A stretch of DNA of 64,000 bases from assembly GCA_026225945.1 (NCBI GenBank), contig JAMJFZ010003746.1, forward strand, positions 522,001-586,000, written 5' to 3'. Both the position numbers and the translations under genes were made by a program. The DNA comes from Cricetomys ansorgei. Lineage: Eukaryota; Chordata; Mammalia; Rodentia; Nesomyidae. The notes beneath the pieces were generated by a model that did no database searches, was not told the origin of the DNA, and saw only the letters and a list, made by a program, of their open reading frames with translations. Shown piece after piece: positions 51,031 through 62,775 of this stretch (within the stretch, counting starts at the first letter, position 1; each line of letters starts with the position of its first letter).

Positions 51031-51476
51031 TGTGGGAATAATGAACTCCAATGATTTAGAATTCTCCCAGGAATTTCACATTAAGAAAAGAAAATGGCTA
51101 AAACCTGGGTCAGCCATAGGGGTAACTTTTCTCTCAAAGATTATTTGCAACTTTTCAGCCCTTTTTGCAGGAGCATGGCCCCTAGACAGTGGCCAATCAG
51201 TGATGGGCAGAACCACACCTTAACCAGGACAGCTTAAGTATGCATGTCTCTTGCCTTCTATTTAAACTCTACCCTCATGTTAGGACCCCAACAATGGATT
51301 GGGGTTGGGGAGTGTCACTAGATCTCTTCTTAATGTGGCCACATGAAGAAATCTTTTTCTGATTTTCACTATTGCTTTTGTTCTTTTAAATAGGCTTTAA
51401 AAAGATGAGTGGCTGAGCCTGGCTTATTTGAGCACCACAGCATAAACTCTGACCCTAACGCTGATAACACTACTGC
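51031..51476 (+). repeat. LTR-like repeat, copy A
   Basis: It starts at TGTGGGAATAATGAACTCC and ends near CTGACCCTAACGCTGATAAC. It contains GGCCAATCAGTG (CCAAT box), CTTCTATTTAAACTCTACCC (TATA-like) and TTAATGTGGCCACATG. The same order of blocks recurs at 62385-62768, so this is a dispersed repeat, most likely an LTR. No perfect flanking duplication was found and the ends are approximate. Confidence 0.6.
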
Positions 51477-52299
51477 CCATTTTTTGTAAATAAAGTTGTA
51501 CTGAATCACAACCATGTGCATTCACTTATGTACTGCATACAACCTGGTCATTCACATGTTTTGTTGATTTGGTTTGGTTGCAAAAGAAACCAATAGCCCA
51601 CAAAGCCCAAAATACTTACATTTGTCCTTCAAAGATGAAGTCTATAGCATCCAATTCTAAGTCAACAAGCTATAACCATAATTATTCCAGGACATCTACA
51701 GAAGTCACCAGAATTGTATCCTAACAGGCCAATGAGGATGGTACTAGGACATGGGTTCCCACCCAATCAACATCCAGAAGTGAACTTGACCCACTATTTG
51801 GGGCTGAAGAACACCTTTTACTGGGTTATCCAGACTAGGAAGGCAAAACCCCTATGTGCTGCTCATGACGTGCTCAAGAGTGGGAGTAGGTGGGGGTGTC
51901 AGATGCCAACTTCTTGCACAGACCCTCCTTTCTCCCAGCTGTAAGTGCTAACCACCTACATTTCTCTCATCCTACACAGAGAAGCCATTGTCAGTCCATA
52001 GCTTGAGCTCTTATAAATCTACCACCTCATCAATGCTTCATTACTGTACATTCATAGATTCTCTAACCAGGGGCTGCCAGGCAAGCACTGAGCATAATCA
52101 TAGAGCACAGGGGTGTCGCCTGGAAGACACATGCTAGGGATATACCCTGTTCCTCTCCCAAGCCTCACACAAGGCCCCTCTTTGGGACAGTGGTCAAATC
52201 CTGGTGAGCCACACTGACTGGTCAGCCTGCCCTCCACAAGAAGCCAGTCCTCAGAGCTGCTCACCATGAACCTCAGCCAGATGTAGCCCTGGTAGTTCA

Positions 52300-52375
52300 C
52301 ATTATAATTCCACACCACTTTGGAGGATGAGACAAGAGGATGATGAGTTCAAGACCAACTTGAACTCTAGTTCCC
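52300..52375 (+). repeat. Degraded B1-like fragment
   Basis: ACTTTGGAGGATGAGACAAG, AGGATGATGAGTTCAAGACC and AACTTGAACTC follow the middle of a B1 body. Confidence 0.4.
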
Positions 52376-52461
52376 TTCCCCCTCACATATACACCATATA
52401 TATTAAAGTATTTGGTTCAGGTAGTGACCCAGAAATAAGGTTAAAATCTCTGTAATTGGTC

Positions 52462-52650
52462 ACCTGGTCTGAAACCTGGCTCTGAGGCTGACTTGCAAGT
52501 CAAATTATATAAGCTTAGCTTTGAGCCTCAGTTTCCTCATTTGCACTCGAGACTAGATTAGATCCCTTACATGAAAGTATTCAGGGCATACACTGGGGTA
52601 CCCGGAACTATTAGCAGGTGTGATTATTAACATTATGACCATGTAGATAC
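52462..52650 (+). repeat. MIR SINE
   Basis: GAAACCTGGCTCTGAGGCTG, GAGCCTCAGTTTCCTCATTT and then GATTAGATCCCTTACATG follow the MIR consensus order in diverged form. Confidence 0.6.
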
Positions 52651-54549
52651 CCTGGTATAGACCTTCGTGAAAGCAAAAAGAGCACAGATGACCAACATTA
52701 CACTTTTGTTAATAAGCCAGCTCTCCCTGTAAAGTCCAGGATTACTTCTGAGTCAGGGAGTACTAGCAAAGGCAGGCTGGTCCTCACCAAGGTGGCTTAT
52801 TTAGTGATGTGGTGCGAGGCACCACCCAGGAGAGTCATTCAGTATGCTGACAGCCAGCTTAAACTACCTCAGAAACACACTGGACCTGAACACCCACAGA
52901 TACCCTCTGGAAATGCTGAACACAAGGAAATGGTCTTTATGTGTCTCACCTCCCTGACCCCCTAGCACATACAGACACGGACACAGCAATAGCAGCACCC
53001 CCCAATTCAAAGGCAGTTTTTATAGGAGTCAGGCTGTGTGAGTCATCAAGCTGACTTGATGAGCCTGTAGACACAGACATATTTTCCTCTATTTGTCCAT
53101 TCCTGTCTACAGAGGGAAGGGGAGGAAGAACAAGGCAGCAGGCAGCTGTTGCTCAGGAAGCCAAGTCTGCCCCGGCTGTTCACACGACATTCTAGGCCAG
53201 AGGAGAAGGACATACACAACAAACCTGGCCATAGCAATGTCCACCCTGCCCTTTGCTTGCCCAGTGTTGGCTACTAACACCTTACGGAGTTAGAGCCACC
53301 AAGTTGCTGTTCAATTTCGCAAAGAACTGAGATGTTTGTAAGCGCCATCATATGGTAACAACCTGCAAAATATCAGCAATTTGTTCTATCTCCCTCCTCC
53401 ATGCCAGGTTTGGAGACAAATACATACCTGGTGTTTTACGTTCCCAGACAGCATATGTAACAGGCTACAGGCTAACAGACAATATGACAGCAAGTATGGG
53501 TTTCCAGTTTCAGCTTGGACATCAACTACCAGTTCTGCTCCTGGGAGCCAGTGTGCTCCATCTCCTCATGTGTAAATCAAGACAATGCTATTCACCCTGG
53601 AGTACAGAAGGGTGACAAGCAGCCACATAGGCTCTTTCTGAAGTGATCCTTTCAGATTTAACCAGGTCTGGAGAGAATAATGCTTGAAGGAATTAGGAAG
53701 GCCCCAACTAAACATTCTATGAGAACAGCAGAGGGAGGTGCAGCCTGTGCTGTCTTCACAAAGGTGCAAGGAGAACACCTACACTCAGGAAAAGCCCAGT
53801 GAGCTGCAAAGGTAGAAAGCAGGGAAACACCTCTCTGCTGCAAACACTCTCTCAGCTTTCTCTCTTCTCTCTTCCCCCCTCTCAGCTTTCTCTCTCTTCC
53901 CCAACCCTTCTCTCAGCTCTCTCTTTCAGTGCCCCACAGGATACCCTGTTGGTCCCATACTTAGCCCAGGACCTATTCTGTAACAGACCTCTTTGCTCCT
54001 TCTACCCTAGAACCCAGGCAACCAGATATGAATACCTTCAAATCCTTGGTCTCTTATCTCAGACCCTCCCCCATTCTCTTCTCTTTCGGACTTTTTTTTA
54101 TGCCTGACTCCTTCACAGAAGTCACTCCTTTCAGGCCCCCAATTCACACCCTGCCTCCCTGCACCAAACACAGGCAAGCTCCTGCAAACTGCTCCCCAGT
54201 CTCTGTCTCCTGAGGTCCACGTCAGTGGGGTCCCCCAACGACCTCCACCACTACGCCCCACTTCCTGTCAACTTCACATTTTCCCACAATTCTCCCTCCT
54301 GGTGGGCCTCACTCCTCACCTTCCTTCACCAACCTCTCTTCACCTGTTCCACACTCTACAGCTGAGTCAGCCCAAGCTGGTCTTAGCTCTTCCTAGCTCT
54401 CCACTGTGTTCTGTCCTCTGAGCCTTCCTTCTCTCCAGGAGCTACTCAAGGTCTCCCCATTCTCAGGCCAGGCTGGCTCTCTGAGCCAAGTTACCCACAT
54501 CTGCACTGCGCATCCATGCCAGTACTACAGGCACTCGAGTGAATGCTGA

Positions 54550-54680
54550 AGGGCGATGAAAATATTCTAACTTTGACTGTGGTAGTGGTCAAATGATATC
54601 GTTTCAATTGTGAGGAAAATGGGTGAATTTAGTGCATGCAAATGGATGCAATTATATCTTAATAAAAAGGATAAAAAAAA
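54550..54680 (+). repeat. L1-like 3' end remnant
   Basis: GATGAAAATATTCTAACTTT, GACTGTGGTAGTGGTCAAAT, AAAATGGGTGAATTTAGTGC and TATATCTTAATAAAAAGG resemble the 3' end of ancient mammalian L1 elements. A B1 inserted next to its tail. Confidence 0.45.
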
Positions 54681-54687
54681 TAGTTTC

Positions 54688-54825
54688 TGGCCCATACCCT
54701 TAATCCCAGCACTCGGGAGGCAGAGGCAGGCAGATCTCTGAGTCTGAGAGCAGCCTGGTCTACAGAGTGAGTTCCACGACAGCCAGAGTTACAACAGAGA
54801 CACCCTGTCTCGGAAAAAAAAAAAA
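54688..54825 (+). repeat. B1 SINE (5' end trimmed)
   Basis: TTAATCCCAGCACTCGGGAG to GAGTTACAACAGAGACACCC and a poly-A tail. AGTTTC before the element (54682-54687) recurs after the tail, a probable part of the target duplication. Confidence 0.9.
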
Positions 54826-57039
54826 GTTTCGATGGCACTCAGCCCATCATGTCTGATACTAACATTATCACTTCCCCATATTATTATTCCTCCTCCTATG
54901 GCCTCTATTTCCAGTAAGGACTCTAACCCTGTGTCCTACCTGCATATATTCAGTCCACACCTGAGTCCTAGGGCCCTCTGATTCCACCACCTGTGACTCA
55001 GGCCACCCTCTCCTCAAAGGCTGCCTCCCCTTCATCCCTTTCCTATCACGTGTGCGCAATTAGAGAAGAAACGGGACCTTTGAGCTCCCTCCATTACCTC
55101 CTTTCCACTGGCTCTCCCAGTTCTTGACTGTTAACAGGAATGTCAGAACTATTTCCAGTTGTCACACCAAGACAACTCTTTAAATATTCCTGTCTAATTC
55201 TGCACACGGCTCTGGTTTCAACAGACAAAGATAATGACTCAGTGTCCAAGGCCCTTAATGGAAAATTGTTCTGCCAAGTTTTGAGCTTCCCAATAAAAGG
55301 CTCTCCTTAAGAAGGAAGTGATTACCCTTTCAGATCCTTTTCTGTAACAAAGGGCACCCCAAAAACCCCCAGTTGGAGTGTTCCCCCAGTTGTGGAATCC
55401 TGACACAGTCCCACAGGATCAATTAGAAAATATAGATTCACAGTACAGGCTTACGACGGGATATTTTTTCTTTCCAGCGCAATTATTCTTTCATCTTTCC
55501 TGAATAGCCATCATTTTATGACATAATAAGTTCAACACATAAACTCTAGGTTACACTGCAAACAAAATATAGGCTCAAAGGCAAAGCCTATTCCCCTGCA
55601 CAAAAAAGAGATAGGACATGTCAATCAACTACAAATGAATTCTACACACATGTGCACATGCTGCATCAAAACACCTGCATATGTGTGCATGCATACATCT
55701 GTGACGTGCAGCCAGATACTCCCTGCGGACATAGGCATGCCCTTCTTCCACATTACAAGACACACAGATGTCTAAGCAAAAAACAAGGACAAGAAAAGTG
55801 CCTGCCCCCCTCAGAAAAGTTGCTTAGCCTCAGACAGCTCCCACCATTGAAGAACCATCCTGTGGTGGTCTCCTGTGCTTACCTTCCAAGTCTCCCAATG
55901 TTCCTACCGGCAGACATCCTCATACTTTCAAAACATCCAGTCACATTCATCAGGCACAAAGGTTTCTGCCTCCAACTCTCCTTTGGAAGGTCTCACCTCC
56001 ACCAGCCTGTGCACTCATGGTTCTCCTTTAAAGCCCCATTCCCATGGCTCCCACCAATTGTTTACATCAGGGATAAAACACTGTCCTAAACTTCTCAGCT
56101 ACTTGTGGGCAGATTGCTGAGAGGTCCCTGGTAGTGTGGGATGACCTTGTCTGGAGTCTTACCTGCGTAATTCTCAACCCAATTTGCTCTTTAGTGGGTA
56201 TGTGGCAATGTCTGGAGACATTTTCAATTGTCACAATTGGTGGGGTGGGGGTGGGGTGGGGATCCCTGTTTGTTTAGTGGATACAAGCCAGGGATTCTGC
56301 TACACACCCTACAAGGCACAAGACAAGCAGGCACAGGAAACAATTATGGATCCAAATTACTGATCTCTGGAGTTGGGAAGCTCTGTCTTAGGTGGTTCAT
56401 TAGCCCAGAGAGATTGCCCAGATTGCTTGCTTCGCTTTTCCTTTAATCCAAAAATGATCACAATTCAGCCGTCTTCATTATTTGCAAGGCTTATGGATGC
56501 CACTCTTGTGAGCCAACAAGCCCCTCTAGCTCCTTCTCAGAAGGACCTCCTCACTCCAAAAGTTTCCCAACAGCCTTCCTGCCAGCATGACCCCCAGCCC
56601 ATAGGACAACTAGAAGACTAGCATGATCACTAGTCCAAATCCTCTGGCAAGATGGTCGGCCTGGCACCCCCAACTCCAGAGTCCTGTCCCACACACACTA
56701 AGGCCCAAGTGAGCATGGATCCATTTTCCACCGGGCTGCAAGCCCAACCCAGACTGGGAGCACACAACCTCTGCCCCTTAGCCCCTTCAGGAATCCCCAG
56801 GCGTCGGAGGGTCCCAGCACCCAGACTTGCCCCTACAGCGTTCTCTGTCCCCTCACACTTAGAACTGTGGGCTTGGCCGAGTGGAGTGACAGCTTCCGTG
56901 CAAGAGAATGAAGGCGTTCAGTCCAAACTGCTCGCATGACCACTAGTGTCTAGAAAAACAAGGGGAAGGGCCAAAAAGCGAAGAAAAGGAAGAAGGGAAG
57001 CCTTCCTTAATTTCACCAGAGCCTCAGCTGAGAAACCCA

Positions 57040-57930
57040 ACAGCTGGCTTCAGCGCAGAAGTGTAGTTCTGACACAAATTGCAGCCAGCGCCCCGCTGCA
57101 CAGGGGCCTGGGAGTTGAGAGAAAGGCAGCCGCATGCGTGGACAGCGCAGAGGCCGGGAGCCCCCGGGAGCCCCGGGAACCCACGGTTCCACGCGCAGTC
57201 CTCTGCTCGCTGAGCCAGACCCGGGACAGAGACGGCGGCACCCAGCCTGAGGCGCCCTGGCTGCAAGGGAAACTCGCAACCCCAGGCCGTGCTGTCACTT
57301 GAACGTTCAAGAATGGACCCCGGGGTGCTGAGGCCAGAGGCAGGCCGGCAGGCGGCAGCCTTACCCGGCTGCAGGAAGGTAGGCTCCTCAGTCAGCTACG
57401 CAACGCCTCCCCGCGCTCGCAGCGGTGCGAGCGCCCCGCACACGCTCCGAAGCTGTTTACCTTGTGGCCGGCGTGCGCACGCCCCGCGCCGCTTGCCCCG
57501 CCTCCGGGCCCTCCCATTGGCTGCGCCGCCGTTAACTGCCCAATGCCTCAGGACGCAGTGGGAGCGTGCGCGGCTCACAGCCAATGGGAACTGAAGGTGG
57601 AACGACAGCAACCAATGAGAAGCCGTCCTAGAGAGCTGCGTTCCCTTCTCAGCCTGTTCTCTGCCCCTTTTCCGGGGTGGGAAAGCCGTGCTGCCGTTCT
57701 GCGCGTGCGTTCTGATGGTTGGCATGCGTTCAGGGGGCGACCGCGTGCGCGTCACCTCGGCACTGACATAGCTTCGCCTCCTAGGGGCCTGGGCCGGAAG
57801 ACCTCAGTGGTTCAGGCGGGACCACAGGGGACTCCCAGGGCCTTGACGAGGCCGTACCGTGGCGCTGCCCCAACGCGGTCCTATCCCCTCCAGCTTTGTC
57901 GTTGGACTAAGGGTGCTCGCTCTTGGTAGG
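57040..57930. promoter_or_regulatory. Coq8a: CpG-island promoter of Coq8a
   Basis: This is the only long G+C- and CpG-rich stretch in the window, at the 5' end of the Coq8a transcription unit. Within about 80 bp it has four CCAAT boxes: 57516-57520 (reverse), 57540-57544, 57581-57585 and 57612-57616. It also has NRF1-like GCGTGCGCAC runs (57471-57480, and similar near 57563 and 57698) and ETS/GABP-like CCGGAAG near 57792. There is no obvious TATA box. NRF1 and GABP sites are common in promoters of nuclear genes for mitochondrial proteins, which fits. Mixed CCAAT orientation would allow divergent transcription to the right. Confidence 0.8.
57461..57560 (-). other. Coq8a: Candidate non-coding first exon of Coq8a
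   Basis: On the - strand a CACAAG/GTAAAC donor has its GT at 57460-57459, inside the CpG island just downstream of the CCAAT cluster. It would splice to the first coding exon at 42812. The 5' end is a guess. A second donor, CAGCCGG/GTAAGG (57365/57364), could serve an alternative first exon. Confidence 0.45.
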
Positions 57931-58920
57931 CGCCGAAACAAAACAAGAAAGCCTAACCCAAGGTGAAAGGAACATCCCGAGGAGCGCCTTGAGTCCCTCA
58001 ACCGACCCACAGCCGCCCGCCCGCAGGGACTGCTTCCCAGGAGAAGATAGGATTGCGACAGGGTCCGTCCACTGCCACCCTTGTACCACATGGGAGAAAA
58101 TACCTGGCCTTGAGGTCTTTCCAACATGCTTCCATGCCAGCTCAGCCCCTTCTCCCAGCAATGCCAGGCCAGCTTCCCTCCTAATGGACCTAAGACGATT
58201 ACTACCTACTCCCACGGTTTATTTTCTATTTTCATCAGATTAATAGGATTTTGACCTTATTTCTTGGGAGAATAATGATATGTTTTATTATAGTTAAAGA
58301 CATTTCTTTCCTAATCTAAGATTCTCCACCCCACCCAAAGGATTTCTTCATTCCTGCAAGTTAAAGACTCCTGGAAGCTTTTTCAAATATGAAAACAGTA
58401 TTGTGGGACATATATAGAGATAGATAGAGATATATATAGATGTAGATATATACATAGATTTATATAGATATTAGGGGAATATATATATAGGAGAGTGACC
58501 ACAGTAATAAATGATGTTATTGGGTATTAAGTATCAGATTTTTTTTTTAAGAATCATTGTTTTATGGATACATTCCAAATTACTGGTAGATAATATGACA
58601 TAGGGAACTAGCTTCAAAATATTAAAGGACTGGAGAGGTGAATGGGCTATGACTTGAAACTTGTGGAAGGGGAATAATGGGTATGTTGGGGTTCACATTA
58701 TCTGTGTGTGTCTGTAAGTCTCCACAATAAAAAGATGTTGGGAAAGATGTGGAGCTCTTTTCCCTACCACCACTGAGTGACATGGAGACAGAGGCCCAGG
58801 TATGGCCAAGATTCACTTTCACGCATAACCCAGAACCATAGTGGAGGAGAATCTTAGACCAAAGATACCATCAGAGAGTGCTTCAAATGCAAGAAATGAA
58901 CAAATAAAAATCTGACTCAT

Positions 58921-59055
58921 GCCGGGCAGTGGTGGCACATGATTTTAATCCCAGCACTTAGGACAGGAGGCAGAGGGATGTGGATCTCTGTGAGTTCCAG
59001 GACAGCCAGAGTTACAACAGAGAAACCCAGTGTCAAAAAAACAAAACAAAAAACT
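58921..59055 (+). repeat. B1 SINE with internal deletion
   Basis: GCCGGGCAGTGGTGGCACAT, TTTTAATCCCAGCACTTAGG, then GTGAGTTCCAGGACAGCCAG and GAGTTACAACAGAGAAACCC. The GAGGCCAGCCTGGTCTAC block is missing. Confidence 0.92.
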
Positions 59056-59744
59056 AAAAAACTAACTCATTTAAAAAAACTTTCAAAGAAAGCCTAGACT
59101 GAAGATACCTCTAATAATGCCAGGAGGATAAGTAACAACATTACAATCATTACTATATATACTTCCTTGTCAGACTCAGACTCACTACATCAATACATCA
59201 GACTAAGTATTGATGTCATCGTAGCTGGTAAGATGGCCACATAATTCAAAATTATCAAGCAAGGTGAAGCATGGATCTCATTCCTTACTTACTTACTCAG
59301 TTCTTACTGTGTCTTAATGATGGTAGGACCCTCATTTTAGTGACCTTTTTTTCAAATTTGTCTGAAAACTTTGATTTTTGTGTATCTTCCCCAGGGAACA
59401 TGGTATATTGATGCAATATTAGGTAGTGATTTATACACATTCAAGTAAATATATATGAGATGACAAGACATTGGGCAAGACAACTTCTCTCTGGTCTCAA
59501 AACTACTTCAGTGGCAGAGACAGGAGGCACGTAGTTTTCCCACTCTGCTGAACATGCCCATGAGTGTGCAAGCCTCTTGAAATAGCACTTGCTTCTCACC
59601 CTCTTCTGCATTTCTGTTCCCGTTTTCAAACAACTCCTGAAAGAATTCTCTATACTTACTTTATCCACTTCTTTTTCTTTCACTCTCCTGAGAATCAATC
59701 GAGTCAGACTTAGACAGTTTGGATCTTGAATGTTTTTCTCAAAG

Positions 59745-60085
59745 CCCACTTGCTAAAGGCTTGGTCCCAAGAACTGCTGTGAGGAGGTCGTCAAGTGTTT
59801 AGCAAGTATGGCCTGATGGGAGGATGTTACATCACTGGGGTTGTGACTCTATAGGGAATATTGGGACCTGGGACTCTTCTCCATCTTTTGCTCACCGCTG
59901 CCATGAGGGGAGCAGGTGTGCCCAACATACCATCCTACCACGGCACGCTGCTTCATGAGAGGCCCCCAAAGCAATAGCCCAACTGATCAGGCCTAAACCT
60001 CCCAAACTGTGAGCCAAAATAACCCTTTCTTGATTTTAAGCTGGTTATCTTGAGTATTTTGCCACATTAGCTAAGGCTTTTCTAT
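59745..60085 (+). repeat. LTR-like interspersed repeat, family uncertain
   Basis: AGTATGGCCTGATGGGAGGA, CTCACCGCTGCCATGAGGGG, CTGTGAGCCAAAATAACCCT and then GTATTTTGCCACATTAGCTA resemble the end of MaLR-type rodent LTRs. No confident family call. Confidence 0.4.
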
Positions 60086-60760
60086 TTCTCTAAAATACCG
60101 GCACGCATGTTGATATTTTTATCAAAGTTGAGAAGTTCCCTGTCACTATTTCTTTATCCTTTCTGTCCCAGCTTCATTTCTCCAAGATTCCCACTGTGTA
60201 TATACTTGTGTGCCTGGTGTTATCCGGAGTTTTGAAGCTCTATTCATTTTACTTCTTTTTTTTTCAAACTGGATCATTTCCGTTGACTTCTTTCCAGTTG
60301 TGCTGTTTCTTTCTCTGGCCCACTCACAAGTGCTGGTCCACTCCATTGGTGAACTGGTCACTCATTGTATTTTTCAACTCCAAAGCATTTTATTATTCTT
60401 ACAATTTCTTTGTATATCTATTTTGTGAGTTACATTCTCCTATTTTTGTTGTTTTTTAGACATACTTCCAATCAGATCTTTGAATATATTTGAAATAGAT
60501 TATCTAAGGATTTTGCCTAGTAAGCCCAATGTCTTTTATTTTCTTTGTGTACAGGCTGGCTTTTTTTCCCTTGAAGCTTTGTGTGTCTTGTGTTAGATAT
60601 CTTAACACAACAGTGAGGTCATTAGAAATCAGATTCACCTTCCTCCAAGAATCCATCACTGTTGCTTTTTACTATTGTTTTTTAATGACTTCTAAACTAA
60701 TAAGTCTGTATTTTCTTTTTATGTGTGACTACCAAAGTCTCTACTTAGCTTACTAATCAG
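60085..60760. repeat. Probable ancient L1/HAL1-like LINE remnant
   Basis: T-rich phrases such as AAGTTCCCTGTCACTATTTC, GTATTTTTCAACTCCAAAGC and GATTTTGCCTAGTAAGCCCA have the look of a reversed old LINE body. The short frames in it are not supported as genes. Confidence 0.35.
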
Positions 60761-61589
60761 GTAAGAAGACAGACACAGATTTTCTTAAGGGCCTGGAACC
60801 CTTAAGTCACCTGCCTCAAGGCACTAGGTGCTCGTTTGAGCTTTCTTTCAACACTCAGCCGAAAGGCTGACACCTCTCCCTTAACCTAACTTCCTGTTTC
60901 ACAATCTCTGGGTCACTCAGAGGTGAAATCCAAGGCCTTCTCCAGTCTTTCCTGACCATAACTGGCCCAAGCACATGCATGGCCCTTAGTGGCCCCAGGA
61001 ACATGTGGACATCTTATTCCTCTACAACTCCTCTCAGTCTTTTTTTTTGGCCTGTTGTTTACCCAAACTACCTAAGACAGCTGCAAAGTTAAAAGAGGTA
61101 ACTGTTCTATTGTTTGTTGACAAAAAAGCCGTCTAAGAAAAAGGCTTCCACAATAGGGAACTTACATTGGGACAAATACAAAACCTTTTAAAAGATCCTC
61201 CAGAAAGCACCAAATGGTAAAAGAATTGGCAGTTCTTTGAGGAGAAGTCTTCATATTTCAGGAACCATTTTACTCCCTGTGATGGTAGCCTGCCCAGGCA
61301 TGCAGGTGGTCATTTTCAAGACCTCCATGTAGCTGGTGGGAGTGAGGGGATTAAGACTGGAGCAAGCTAAACATTTTAAAATGTAGAGAAACATTTGATC
61401 TTTTAATATAGCAGCATGGCTGCTCTGCAAAGGATCACATTGAAAGGCCTGTGTGATCCAAATGGAATGCAGAAAGAATGTTAGACTAATCCTGTCCTCT
61501 TTTGTGCTAATGCTAAGTGAAAGGGATTTCTGTGGTTAAAGTAACTTAGTACATGCCTTTAATCCCAATTCAGAAGGAAGAGTTCACAA

Positions 61590-61930
61590 AAGAGAAGCAG
61601 AGAGGAAATGCAGGCAAGGTAAAAGTGAGGTGGAAGCAGACAGGTAGCAGACAAGAGGCAGAGCTCAGAGAGAGAGAAGCAGAGAGTTAGTTCAGTCAGG
61701 CAGTTTGAGTGCAGTCAGCTCATAGACAGTTCAGTTCAGATGGAAAAGCTGAAAAGAGGAAAGCCAGCCCAGAATAAGCAGAAAAAAAGCAGAGAGTCAG
61801 AAGCAGATGGTTTATGATTTACAGTTCAGAGTTCATAGTACAGCTAAGAGTGCAAAGAGGTAGTTCAGAAGACAGCTAGTCAGAGTTCAGTCAGTAGTAA
61901 GTCTCAGAGGCTGAAACAGTCTATGTTTGC
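61590..61930 (+). repeat. Purine-rich degenerate repeat region
   Basis: CAGTTCAG-, AGCAGAGAG- and AGTCAG-like words recur irregularly over about 340 bp. It directly precedes an array of longer tandem units and may be part of a retroviral LTR or its leader. Confidence 0.5.
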
Positions 61931-62075
61931 AGATTAGATTGTACAGAGGCTGAAGCCTTCTAAGTCCAGGCTGGCATCTTGAAGATTAGATTGTATGGAG
62001 GCTGAAGACTTCTAGGTATAGGCTTAAGATTAGAAAGTACATAGGCTGAAAACCTCCAGGACTGGGGATTGAATT
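61931..62075 (+). repeat. Three imperfect tandem units of about 45-52 bp
   Basis: Units start at 61931, 61983 and 62027, each with AGATTAGA then GTACAGAGGCTGAAGCC-like and CTTCTAAG-like blocks. Further divergence sets in with each unit. A shorter related piece (AGAGGCTGAAACAGTC) precedes them. Confidence 0.75.
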
Positions 62076-62384
62076 AGGAAAGAATAAACTGTCCTCTGCC
62101 ATGAACCCATAAGAATAAATAATAAAAGCAATGCTTACATCTAGATTTCTGCAAATCTTCTGTTAGTTGTCAGAGTTCTGAAGAAAAGAATATTCAGTCC
62201 TTGCCAGCTTCTAAATTATCTTTGTGGAGGACAGAATTTTCATGTCTTTGCCATTTTGGCCACCTCCTTCTTAAGATAGTTATTTGGCTTAGCCCTCAGA
62301 CATCACCTTCTCCTGCATCTGTGACTATCCTAGTAACGAAGATATTCTAAAAAGACACTCATGTCCTCCTTTTGGCTCTCAGAC

Positions 62385-62768
62385 TCTTGAAACAATGGAC
62401 CCCAAGAAATTAAGATTTCCCAGGAGCCTGTGCTAGGAAAAGGAAAAGGATGAAAGCCCACTGCCAGCCAGAGGGGTAGTCTGTCTCCTGGCTGGAGATG
62501 AGATGATGGTGAGCAGGACCATACCTTGACCAGGACTGCTTAGTGATGCATACCTACCCATTCTGTTTAAACCCAAACCTCACGTCAGGACCCCACAGCT
62601 TGCCTTGGGGGATGGTCACTGACTGCTTTGTTTCCCTTACCAATGTGGCCACACTGAGTAAATTTTTTTCTGCCTTGCACTATTGCTTGCTTGTTTAATT
62701 AGCCTATTGACTAGGACTAGCTCATTAAGGCTGCCCAGCCCAGGCTCTGACCCTAACCACTCAACACT
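62385..62768 (+). repeat. LTR-like repeat, copy B
   Basis: It has the same block order as 51031-51476: CAATGGACCCCAAGAAATTA, AGGACTGCTTAGTGATGCAT, CTGTTTAAACCCAAACCTCA, CCAATGTGGCCACACTGAG and CTCTGACCCTAACCACTCA. Orientation is the same. Ends are approximate. Confidence 0.6.
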
Positions 62769-62775
62769 CCTCCTA

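Larger units (their letters stand above)
42813..57460 (-). other. Coq8a: Long 5' intron of Coq8a
   Basis: About 14.6 kb lies between the CpG island and the first coding exon. No protein-coding exon is recognisable. It holds the MIR, B2, URR1-like, B1, L1-like and LTR-like repeats listed separately, plus a C/T-rich stretch near 53840-53930. Further non-coding 5' exons cannot be excluded. Confidence 0.6.

Noticed and set aside
56946..57929. Several overlapping open frames on both strands in the CpG island
   Set aside because: High G+C lowers stop-codon frequency; no frame shows a recognisable domain or splice pattern, and the stretch is explained as a promoter.
51031..62768. One provirus bounded by LTR-like copies A and B
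   Set aside because: The interval holds the Coq8a promoter and unrelated repeats and no gag, pol or env remnant; the two copies are also clearly diverged.
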